From NCBI GenBank assembly GCA_046155605.1, contig JBJXFQ010000073.1, positions 1 through 18,882 on the forward strand: 18,882 bases of DNA, written 5' to 3'. Position 1 is the first letter of the stretch. Each line of letters starts with the position of its first letter. The notes under the pieces are model-generated. The model did no database searches. It saw nothing but the letters and a program-made list of their open reading frames with translations, and was not told where the DNA came from. This DNA is from JAEUIZ01 sp046155605 (GTDB lineage Bacteria > Planctomycetota > Phycisphaerae > Phycisphaerales > UBA1924). A program made the position numbers and the translations under genes. Shown here piece after piece: positions 6,859 through 13,669 of the stretch.

Positions 6859-9336
6859 TCACTCACCCTTCACAATTCGTTCCATCTCGCGGCGCTCGTC
6901 GGGCGTGAGTTGCCGGAGCGGGTCCAGCCGTAGCCCGCGATCGAGGTCCAGGACGCGCTGCGCCCACGACCGCGCCTCGTCGGTGTCCTTCAGTGCCGCC
7001 TCGGCACGGGCGATCCGCATCGGGAACGTCGTGCCGAAGGGATCGAGCGCGGCAGCGAGCCTCCAAGCATCGATGGCCTGCTCCAACACGCCCTCGCGCA
7101 GTCGATGCCTGGCATGGGCATCGTACATCGAGCCGATCAGGCCGTGATTGGCCGCGACCCGTGGCGCGCGCGCGCCCAGCGCCTTGGCGGCCTCGATCGA
7201 CTCAGTAAAGCACCGTTCGGACTGCTCCGTCAGCCCCTGCGCACTGAACGCGAACGCCTGCTGAACCAGCAGTTGGCAGAGCGCTTCGGAGGTTGCCGTG
7301 TGAGTCGGGAAGGCGTGGGTGGCGGCGCGAAGGGGCGTTTCGGCGCGCGCGCTGAGGGTCGTGAGCAGCCGCGCGAGCGCGAGATCGAACGCGCGCGAGT
7401 CTCGCGGCGGCACCTCGCCGAGCAGCGCGCCGACGTCGGCGGCGATCTTGTCGATGGAATCGGTGCCGCGGTCGGTGGAAGTCTGGAAGGTTCGGAGGCG
7501 TTCGGTGAGGCGCGCAACGGGGCGCACAAACTCGGCTGCATCGCGCAGGTTTCGCTCCCATGCAGTCACGCGCGGGAGGCCAAGGACGGCGATGGCGAGA
7601 GCGAACACGGTGACGAGCGTGGGGGCAGCAATTGTGCGCGCGCGGGCGGCGCGAGATGTCGTTGGGTGTGGGGAAGTACCCAAGCCGGCACCGGTGGCGA
7701 GGAGGATCGCCCAGAGTGCCGCGGAGCCCTGCCAGACGGGAGTGACTTCGATCTGGCCGTGGGTGGCGAGGACGATGGCGGCGAGTGCAAGGCCCCAACC
7801 CCAGGCGTGGGCGGCACGAACGACTTCGAGGATGCCGAGGGAGAGGCCCAGCCAGCCGACGAGCCCGACAACGCGGAGGAGGGCGGTGTCCGGGGTGCCC
7901 GCGGAGCGTTCAATGAAAGCGCTGGCGATGCAGGCGGCGCAGATCGTGAGGGCGAGGAGTCGGCGCTCGGCGCGGCGAGGCCAGAGGGAATCCGACCGCT
8001 CGCGCGGTCGGCTCAAATCGGACGGAGCGGAAGTCGAACCATCCGACCGCTCGCGCGGTCGGCTCACATCTCGCGGTTGGCTCAAGGAGGACGGCGAGAG
8101 GGCGCGTCCCGCGGCGTAAATCGCGGCGACGACGAGGGCGGCGAGCGCGATGCCTCCGACGCCAAGGCAGGCGGCGAGATCCCAGAGGACGCTGTGGGGG
8201 CTGGAGACTTCCTCGGGCGAGATGGCGGGCTTGGCGAGCATGTAGGCGTCTTTGAAATCGGCGGGGCCGACGCCGAGGCCGGGATTGGCGGCCCAGATGC
8301 TCCACGCGCCACGGATGTAGAACCAACGGAAGAGGAGGCTGAGTTCGCCGACGCGTTCGCCGACGGCACCGCGGACGACGAGCGAGAGGAGTGCGGAGAG
8401 GACGAGGGCGACGGAGAGGAGGCCGGTGGCGCGCGGGGTGAGGGCGAGAGCGACGCGGGCGAGGGCGGCGCGCGAGAGGAGCATTCGGCCGGCGAGGAGG
8501 GCGATGCCGATGGCGGCGGCGGTGAGGCCGCCTTTGCTGTTGGTGAGCCAGAGGCAAGCACCGGCGGCGAGCATTCCCAACGCGACGACGCCAAGCCATC
8601 CGTCGGCGACCTGGCCGCGCGCACGGCGATTCGAGCGAACGGCGGCGGAGAGGAACGCGGCGAGTGCGACGAGCATCGCGGCGGCGAAGGAGGAGAGGAT
8701 ATTGGAGAGCCCGAACCAGCCGGTGGCCTCGGAATGCGAGAGGCGGCGCTCGAAGGCTCTGGCGGAGGAGGAGCCGGGCGACCAACCCTGGGACTCGAGG
8801 AAGACGTTGGGATCCTGCCGAAAGTGGGCGAGGGTCGTGGGATGCTCGATGAAGACCTGCACCGCGCCCTTGGCGGCGAGCATGGCGATGCTGCCCAGAA
8901 ACACGGCGGCGGTGAGGCGTGCGATGACGGAGTGATGTCGAGCGCTCCAAGCGGCCAAGGCGGCGGCGGCAGCGGCGGCCCAGGTCGCGCCGATGCGGAG
9001 GTTGTCGAGGTCGATGCCATTGATGATGAGCGCATGAGCCGCGATGGCGACGAGGCCCGCGCCCAGAACGATGATGGCGAACCAGGCGAGCGTGCCGGCG
9101 GCGAGTGCCATGACCGCGGCGGAAGCGGCGAGAATGGCGAGATCGATGGCGAGCGAGGCGGTGGGACGAAGGCCCGAGGAGGTTGCTTCGATGCGTGTCG
9201 GATCGATGTCCCACCAGGGAAAGGCCTCAAAGGTTGAGATGGCACGAACGCAAGTGAGGGCCAGGACGAGGCACCAGCACGTCGAGAGAGTCCAGTCGCG
9301 GAGGCTGGGCTGGGCCGGGCTTTCGCTCGTGCTCAT
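6859..9336 (-). CDS. O-antigen ligase/polymerase-like membrane protein with TPR-like tail
   Basis: An 825-residue polytopic membrane protein with roughly ten or more hydrophobic segments in its first ~560 residues. A periplasmic-loop-like segment near 345-385 (NPGLGVGPADF ... SPHSVLWDLAACLGVGG) is the hallmark of the Wzy/WaaL-like O-antigen ligase superfamily, which joins undecaprenyl-linked glycans. The C-terminal third is soluble and helical with TPR-like repeats (ALCQLLVQQAFAFSAQG, ESIEAAKALGARAP, AIDAWRLAAALDP), an architecture common in this superfamily. Between two membrane segments, residues about 423-449 are encoded by two exact 26-bp palindromic repeats. These give a repeated SRPRERSD in a hydrophilic loop. 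The start ATG overlaps the stop of the upstream transferase gene (ATGA), so translation is probably coupled. Whether it is a ligase or a polymerase cannot be decided from sequence. Confidence 0.8.
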   Translation of the reverse strand: MSTSESPAQPSLRDWTLSTCWCLVLALTCVRAISTFEAFPWWDIDPTRIEATSSGLRPTASLAIDLAILAASAAVMALAAGTLAWFAIIVLGAGLVAIAAHALIINGIDLDNLRIGATWAAAAAAALAAWSARHHSVIARLTAAVFLGSIAMLAAKGAVQVFIEHPTTLAHFRQDPNVFLESQGWSPGSSSARAFERRLSHSEATGWFGLSNILSSFAAAMLVALAAFLSAAVRSNRRARGQVADGWLGVVALGMLAAGACLWLTNSKGGLTAAAIGIALLAGRMLLSRAALARVALALTPRATGLLSVALVLSALLSLVVRGAVGERVGELSLLFRWFYIRGAWSIWAANPGLGVGPADFKDAYMLAKPAISPEEVSSPHSVLWDLAACLGVGGIALAALVVAAIYAAGRALSPSSLSQPRDVSRPRERSDGSTSAPSDLSRPRERSDSLWPRRAERRLLALTICAACIASAFIERSAGTPDTALLRVVGLVGWLGLSLGILEVVRAAHAWGWGLALAAIVLATHGQIEVTPVWQGSAALWAILLATGAGLGTSPHPTTSRAARARTIAAPTLVTVFALAIAVLGLPRVTAWERNLRDAAEFVRPVARLTERLRTFQTSTDRGTDSIDKIAADVGALLGEVPPRDSRAFDLALARLLTTLSARAETPLRAATHAFPTHTATSEALCQLLVQQAFAFSAQGLTEQSERCFTESIEAAKALGARAPRVAANHGLIGSMYDAHARHRLREGVLEQAIDAWRLAAALDPFGTTFPMRIARAEAALKDTDEARSWAQRVLDLDRGLRLDPLRQLTPDERREMERIVKGE
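7990..8066. repeat. Two exact 26-bp palindromic repeats inside the O-antigen ligase-like gene
   Basis: Identical 26-bp copies lie at 7990-8015 and 8041-8066, 51 bp (17 codons) apart, so both are read in the same frame. Each contains a perfect 8-bp stem, CCGACCGC, with a TCGC loop (7992-8011 and 8043-8062). A degraded third copy follows (about 8067-8085, encoding SQPRD). The repeated peptide SRPRERSD falls in a hydrophilic loop between hydrophobic segments, where an insertion is tolerable. Confidence 0.9.
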
Positions 9337-10562
9337 GCCTTTCGCTCCGGCGCTGGAGGCGACTTGGTGGGCGATGCGTACTCAAAGACGGCGATGAGCG
9401 CGAGGATGAGGGCGACTTGCAGGCCGATGACGATGGCGAGCGCCGGGCGGAGCGCGCCGAGGACGAGTCCGGCAGCGCCGGTGACGGCGGTGAGGCCGTG
9501 GATGACGGAGACGGCGGCGGTGGTGCCGAGGCCGCGACGAACAAGGCGGTGGGAGAGGTGCTGGGTGTCGCCGACGAAGGGGGAGCGGCCCTGCGAGAGG
9601 CGGATGACGACGACGGAGGCGAAGTCGTACAACGGGACGGCGAGGACGACGAGAGGCATGAGCAGGCCGTACCACGCGCCAGCGGGCGTGCGTTGCGTGA
9701 TCGGCCCAGTGGCATCGGGCGGGGCGGTAGCGAGATACTCGATCTGCACAGGCACATAGGTGGTGCGGATGGTGAGGAAGGCGAGCAGGAAGCCGAGGAC
9801 GAGCGAGCCGCCATCGCCCATGTAGATGCGTGCGGGTCCGCGGGCGGGATGGTTGAAGCAGAGGAAGCCGAGGCAGGCGCCCATGACGAGGGCGAGGCAG
9901 GCGGCGACGAACCACTGCGGCGAGCCGGAGGTGAGCGTGGCGGCGAGGAAGAACGCGGAAGCAACGGCGGCGACGCCGGCGGAGAGGCCGTCCATGTTGT
10001 CCATGAAGTTCATGGCGTTGGTGACGACGAGGAACCAGAGAAGGGTGATGAGGATGGAGAGCCAGCGGCCGCCGACGTGCGGGTCGAGGAGGGTGAGGAG
10101 GCGGGTATCGGGGAAGAGGAGCGGGATGGCGAGGGCGGGAAGGGCCATGATGGCAAGTTTGAGCCATGGGCCGAGTGGTCGGCGGTCGTCGAAGAGGCCG
10201 AGCACATGGAGGAGCGTGAGAGAGGCGAGGAGCGCGAGGGCCATCGGCGTTTGCTGCTGAACGCCGGCGACGTATTCGTGGAGGTCGGCGGGGAGGAAAC
10301 TGAAGTCGTCGCGCCAACCGGCAGTAGGGGAGGCGTCGATGTTTGCGAGGAGGGCGAGGCCGAGGAGGATCGGGGCGATGATGGCCCAGAAAATGGCGAT
10401 GCCGCCCGTGTTGGGAACCCGGCGGCGCGAGGCTTTGATCTGGCCGGGGACGCCCTGAGAATCGAAGGTTTTGAGGCGGTGACCGAGGCGGATGAGCGCG
10501 GCGGTGGCGGGGAGCGCGAGGACGAAGGCGATGGGGATGAGCGCCAGGCAGAGGCGTTCCAT
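9333..10562 (-). CDS. Glycosyltransferase family 4 (WecA/MraY-type) undecaprenyl-phosphate sugar-1-phosphate transferase
   Basis: An integral membrane enzyme that transfers a sugar-1-phosphate from a UDP-sugar to undecaprenyl phosphate, the first membrane step of surface glycan synthesis. It has 409 residues and about ten membrane segments. The family motifs are present in order: D125-D126 in GLFDDRRPLG, NAMNFMDNMDG (182-192), the Mg-binding YMGDGGS (247-253) and GDTQHLSHRL (331-340), the HLHHRL-like loop with one substitution. An extra hydrophilic stretch (about 75-105) follows the second membrane region. The fourth motif and the surrounding genes favour the WecA/polysaccharide branch over MraY of peptidoglycan synthesis, since no mur genes are near. 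It is preceded by a TIGR02206 protein 9 bp upstream and overlaps the ligase-like gene by 4 bp. Confidence 0.9.
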   Translation of the reverse strand: MERLCLALIPIAFVLALPATAALIRLGHRLKTFDSQGVPGQIKASRRRVPNTGGIAIFWAIIAPILLGLALLANIDASPTAGWRDDFSFLPADLHEYVAGVQQQTPMALALLASLTLLHVLGLFDDRRPLGPWLKLAIMALPALAIPLLFPDTRLLTLLDPHVGGRWLSILITLLWFLVVTNAMNFMDNMDGLSAGVAAVASAFFLAATLTSGSPQWFVAACLALVMGACLGFLCFNHPARGPARIYMGDGGSLVLGFLLAFLTIRTTYVPVQIEYLATAPPDATGPITQRTPAGAWYGLLMPLVVLAVPLYDFASVVVIRLSQGRSPFVGDTQHLSHRLVRRGLGTTAAVSVIHGLTAVTGAAGLVLGALRPALAIVIGLQVALILALIAVFEYASPTKSPPAPERKA

Positions 10563-10571
10563 CGGGCCATT

Positions 10572-11297
10572 CTAATCGATACGGGCGGCGGGCGCGCGAC
10601 GGAAGAGCGCGGCGAAAGACCAGACCTGCCACAAGGCGAGGAAGACGAGAGCGACGGAAGCCGTGAGTTTCCAGACTCGCTGGGGCCAGGGGCCGATGCG
10701 CTCGATCGCGACGGGGTTTCCGGATTGGGGATTGCCGACGAAGCCGTAGTTCACATCGAACGCGAGATTGACGATGGTGACGACGGCGAGGTAGGCGAAT
10801 CCCCACGCGGAGGCGACAAGGAAGTCGGCCCGAGTGGGGCGGAAGCGATTGACGACGATGTCATAGAGCACGGCGGCCAGCACCATGGCGTGGCTGGTCC
10901 AGAAGATCCAGAAATCGGCGTGGAGGTAACCGGCGTGCAGGGTTGGCATGAGAACGGCGAGGGACGTGAGGCCGGCGCCCCAGAAGTAGAGGAGGATGCG
11001 GAAGGTTCGGGGCTGCGTGAGCAGGGCACCGCCGGCGGCGAAGGCGGCGAGGTCGCAGAACTGGAGCGGGAGGCTGTGGGCGATGTCGAAGCGGTGCGGC
11101 AGGCACTCGTAGATGGTCTCGGCGACTTTGTAGAGGAGGATGGCCCAGCCGAGGCCGGTGCGAAAGGGAACGGCGCGAGAGGTGCCACGGAAGCGAACGC
11201 CCGCGATTGAGACCCCGGCCATGACGAGGGCACAGCACGCCAGCGCGATCCAGTGGCAGGCGGTGAAGGGCCGAAACTCGGTGGCGCAATCTGGCAT
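10572..11297 (-). CDS. TIGR02206/YwaF-family membrane protein, copy B
   Basis: A 241-residue polytopic protein with about six or seven hydrophobic segments. It is a close paralogue of the gene just upstream: both share LPLQ(F/V)CDLAAF, LLYFWG.GL, PTL, a W..H segment and YDIVV.RFRPT. The family (TIGR02206, related to YwaF and eukaryotic TMEM164) has no established bacterial function. A Cys (C81) and a His (H136) are conserved with copy A at the same 55-residue spacing. ATG 11297 is chosen, 17 bp after the upstream stop. A GTG at 11318 would instead overlap that stop as GTGA and add seven residues. Neither has a clear Shine-Dalgarno, so the start is uncertain. It lies between its paralogue and the WecA-like gene in one transcription unit. 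Confidence 0.85.
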   Translation of the reverse strand: MPDCATEFRPFTACHWIALACCALVMAGVSIAGVRFRGTSRAVPFRTGLGWAILLYKVAETIYECLPHRFDIAHSLPLQFCDLAAFAAGGALLTQPRTFRILLYFWGAGLTSLAVLMPTLHAGYLHADFWIFWTSHAMVLAAVLYDIVVNRFRPTRADFLVASAWGFAYLAVVTIVNLAFDVNYGFVGNPQSGNPVAIERIGPWPQRVWKLTASVALVFLALWQVWSFAALFRRAPAARID

Positions 11298-11314
11298 GGC
11301 GGCGAGCGGCAGGA

Positions 11315-12160
11315 TCACCGGGGTTCGTCCGGCTGAGTGGCGGGCCGGGGCGCGGGCTTGCGGCGGAAGAGGGCCGCGACGCGCCAGATGCCCCACAAGA
11401 GGACGAAGTCAGCGAGCACGATCGCCACGAGTATGAAGACTCGGCCGGGCCAGGGTCCGAGGTCATCGATGAGCGTCGGGTTCTCGGGACGGGTGTTCCC
11501 GATGTAGCCGTAGTTTGAGACCACTCCCGGGGCGAGGAGGCCGGAGCGATCGAGGAGGAAGTTGGTTCCGAAGGCGACGGCGAGATACGCGAGCGAGATG
11601 AGGGTGGTGATGCCGAGGTCCCTGGCCGTGGGGCGGAAGCGGCGGACGACGATGTCGTAGACGGCGGAACCAACGATCATCGTGTGGCCGATCCAGAACA
11701 TCCAGTAGTGAGCGGAGCCGAGGCCCGTGCGAAGCGTGGGCGTGAAGAAGGCCTGCGTGGAGAGGCCGATTCCCCAGAAATAGAGGAGCGCGCGCAGCCA
11801 GCGTGTCTGCCAGACCATGGCCGCGCCGGCGACGAAGGCTGCGAGGTCGCAGACCTGCAGCGGCAGGCTCTCTTCCCACGAGAACTTGCTCGGGAAGAAG
11901 AGAGTTTTCGGGAAGAGGTATCCGAACGTGTAATACGACTGGTAGACAATCACCAGCCAGCCCCAGCCGCGGCGAAAGCGGGCCTCGCGGGGCGTCTCGC
12001 CGCACATGCGACCGTACTTGCACGCGGCGAGCATCGCGGTGCCGAAGACGCAGACCGTGAGCAAGTGAAAGAGCGAGAACGAGACGAACTCGTTGACCCA
12101 GTCGTGGGGGTTGCGCTTCGCGGCGGCCTGCGCCAGGACATGGACCGTCGCGGGCGTCAT
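11315..12160 (-). CDS. TIGR02206/YwaF-family membrane protein, copy A
   Basis: A 281-residue polytopic protein paralogous to copy B, with about seven hydrophobic segments. The shared core is LPLQVCDLAAFVAG, LLYFWGIGLSTQAFFTPTL, YWMFWIGHTMIVGSAVYDIVV and a late YGYIGN segment. C104 and H159 align with C81 and H136 of copy B. The tail after the last membrane segment is basic and proline-rich (RRKPAPRPATQPDEPR). ATG 12160 overlaps the rlmN stop by 4 bp (ATGA), indicating coupled translation. The ~100 in-frame residues upstream of this ATG are antisense-like shadow coding within rlmN and are excluded. Function is unknown; a lipid-modifying role would fit the neighbouring polysaccharide genes but is only inference. 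Confidence 0.87.
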   Translation of the reverse strand: MTPATVHVLAQAAAKRNPHDWVNEFVSFSLFHLLTVCVFGTAMLAACKYGRMCGETPREARFRRGWGWLVIVYQSYYTFGYLFPKTLFFPSKFSWEESLPLQVCDLAAFVAGAAMVWQTRWLRALLYFWGIGLSTQAFFTPTLRTGLGSAHYWMFWIGHTMIVGSAVYDIVVRRFRPTARDLGITTLISLAYLAVAFGTNFLLDRSGLLAPGVVSNYGYIGNTRPENPTLIDDLGPWPGRVFILVAIVLADFVLLWGIWRVAALFRRKPAPRPATQPDEPR

Positions 12161-13566
12161 GCCTTCGCGGTCTCGTGGCGCAACTGGCCGCAGGCGGCGG
12201 CGATGTCGCGGCCTCGGCTTCGGCGGATGTGCGTGTTCACGTTGCGCGTGACAAGCAGGCGCTGGAACTCGCGGACGTCCTCGTCGCGCGGGCGTTTGAA
12301 ATCCAGCCCCGCAACCTCGTTGTAGCGGATCAGGTTCACGTTGGCGCGGAGCGATTTGGCGACCTGGGCGAGTTCGACGGCGTGCTCGGGCTTGTCGTTG
12401 ATGCCGCGGAGCAGCGTGTACTCGAGCGTGATCTCGCGGCCGGTCTTCTCGAACCACTTGCGGCAGGCCGCGAGCAGATCGGCGATCGTCGTGTACTCGG
12501 CCCAGGGGATCAGCGTGCGGCGGAGGTCGTCGTTGGGCGCGTGGAGCGAGAGGGCGAGCGTGACGGGGAGTTCGAGTTGCTGCGCGAGTTTCTCGATGGC
12601 TTTGGGGAGGCCGACGGTGGAGATGGTGATCTTGCGGGCGGAGATGCCGAGGCCCCAGAGCGCGGCAATGGTGCGAACAGCGCGGACGACGTTGGGGAGA
12701 TTGGCGAGCGGCTCGCCCATGCCCATGAAGACGACGTTGGTGATTCTGCCTGCCGTGGGTACCCCGCCCCTCCGGGGCGGCTCTTCGAGCGCGCCATTAC
12801 TTTGAGATTCGCTGCTGCCCGGGTGGTTCGGACCCGCGCCGCCGCGGAGCGTCGGCGTACCCAAGAGCCAGACCTGCTCGACGATGCGGCCTGCGGAGAG
12901 GTTGGCTTCGAACCCGCCGAGGCCGGAGGCACAGAACTTGCAGCCGACGGGGCAGCCGACTTGTGATGAGATGCAGGCGGTGCGGCGTGGGCCGGAGGGA
13001 TCGAGGCTCGGGATCATCACGCATTCGGTCTGCGGGCCGGCGGTGGTTTGGTTGAGGCTTTGGGTAGATCGACCGTCCCGGTCGATTCGGGGATCAATGC
13101 TTTGGGTAGGTCGACGGTCCCTGTCGACTGGTGACTCGCCATTCGTCCCGGCAGTGGGGAGGAGGACCGTCAACGAGAGGCCGTTGGCACCTTCGTCGCT
13201 TCGTTGCTCCGTGCCGTTGCTGTTCTCTCCGTCGCTACGTCGCTGCGTCGCTCCCCCCCCTTCGTCCCTTCGTCCCTTTGTCCCTCCGTCCCACTCCACC
13301 AGCAGTTTCCGCGTGCCGTCGCTGGCGGCCTGCTCACGCACGACGCGGCCGGAGAGAAAGACCACCTCCCGTGCGAGCGTCTCGCGTTCGAGTTTGGAGA
13401 GTGTGGTCATGGCCATGGGGTCGATGACGCGCTTCTTGTAGACCCATTCGAGGATCTGGTCGGCCTTGAAGCCGGGCCAGCGGCGTGGGGGGGCCTCGCA
13501 CCACGCGCGGAGCGTCTCGGGCGCGAAGTCGAAGAAGTGGTTCTTGATCGGGGGGGCGGGGGTCAC
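12157..13566 (-). CDS. rlmN: 23S rRNA (adenine2503-C2)/tRNA methyltransferase RlmN with two unusual insertions
   Basis: A radical-SAM enzyme that methylates C2 of A2503 in 23S rRNA and A37 in some tRNAs. The family elements are all present: an N-terminal RNA-binding region (ETLRAWCEA...KADQILEWVYKKRV), the cluster motif C205-x3-C209-x2-C212, the substrate-modifying pair (the Cys in TACISSQ, about 198, and the Cys in AAACGQL near the end), and FMGMGEPLAN for SAM. The protein is 469 residues. Two stretches foreign to the family, about 92-178 and 235-273, account for the excess; without them it would be about 345 residues, a normal RlmN. Both insertions hold hairpin repeats. GTG 13566 is chosen because homology begins just after it (NHFFDFAPETLRAW). 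An ATG at 13692 is possible but adds unrelated residues. It heads the membrane-protein operon. Confidence 0.93.
   Translation of the reverse strand: MTPAPPIKNHFFDFAPETLRAWCEAPPRRWPGFKADQILEWVYKKRVIDPMAMTTLSKLERETLAREVVFLSGRVVREQAASDGTRKLLVEWDGGTKGRRDEGGGATQRRSDGENSNGTEQRSDEGANGLSLTVLLPTAGTNGESPVDRDRRPTQSIDPRIDRDGRSTQSLNQTTAGPQTECVMIPSLDPSGPRRTACISSQVGCPVGCKFCASGLGGFEANLSAGRIVEQVWLLGTPTLRGGAGPNHPGSSESQSNGALEEPPRRGGVPTAGRITNVVFMGMGEPLANLPNVVRAVRTIAALWGLGISARKITISTVGLPKAIEKLAQQLELPVTLALSLHAPNDDLRRTLIPWAEYTTIADLLAACRKWFEKTGREITLEYTLLRGINDKPEHAVELAQVAKSLRANVNLIRYNEVAGLDFKRPRDEDVREFQRLLVTRNVNTHIRRSRGRDIAAACGQLRHETAKA
12756..12863. repeat. In-frame 108-bp rlmN insertion bounded by inverted hairpin elements
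   Basis: Element 1 (12756-12781, plus orientation) and element 2 (12838-12863, minus orientation) each read TGGGTAC, an 8-nt arm, TCC, an 8-nt arm. They are 22 of 26 identical, and one pair of differences (the second base pair from the loop) is compensatory: C-G in element 1, G-C in element 2. The block is 108 bp, exactly 36 codons, and encodes the second RlmN insertion (TPTLRGG...PPRRGGVPTAG). It separates IVEQVWLLG from ITNVVFMGMGEP, which are adjacent in normal RlmN proteins. Confidence 0.85.
13061..13086 (+). repeat. Hairpin element 3 (GGGTA-stem-TCC-stem), inside rlmN
   Basis: TGGGTAG is followed by ATCGACCG, TCC, CGGTCGAT: a perfect 8-bp stem with a three-base loop. It is the first of two direct copies in the larger rlmN insertion, preceded by GGCTT as in the second copy's CTT. 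It is read on the opposite strand as part of RDGRSTQS. Confidence 0.85.
13103..13128 (+). repeat. Hairpin element 4 (GGGTA-stem-TCC-stem), inside rlmN
   Basis: TGGGTAG is followed by GTCGACGG, TCC, CTGTCGAC: seven of eight stem pairs. It lies 42 bp (14 codons) from element 3 in the same orientation, so both copies are translated in the same frame (RDGRSTQS and RDRRPTQS on the coding strand). Confidence 0.85.
13191..13292. repeat. Period-8 minisatellite inside rlmN
   Basis: A run of imperfect 8-bp units. The clearest part is TTCGTCCC, TTCGTCCC, TTTGTCCC, TCCGTCCC at 13261-13292, preceded by GTCGCT-type units of the same period and a run of C. Eight is not a multiple of three, yet the RlmN frame stays open through it on the coding strand (GTKGRRDEGG...). 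It makes up the N-terminal part of the larger RlmN insertion. Confidence 0.8.
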
Positions 13567-13669
13567 AGACGAAGCGTAGGGAGCAAGAAGATGGTCCTGA
13601 GTCCTGTTGGTCCTGAGTCTGGCTTTCCACTTGTCTATTGCTGGCCAGAGGAAGAAGGAGCCCCTCCTC

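Noticed and set aside
7105..9237. Long plus-strand open frame (about 710 codons) opposite the O-antigen ligase-like gene
   Set aside because: The translation is Gly/Glu/Asp/Arg-rich with no family resemblance; it is the mirror of a GC-rich membrane protein on the other strand.
9417..11210. Long plus-strand open frame (about 597 codons) opposite the WecA-like and TIGR02206 genes
   Set aside because: Same Glu/Gly-rich shadow composition; it spans two real genes with clear motifs on the minus strand.
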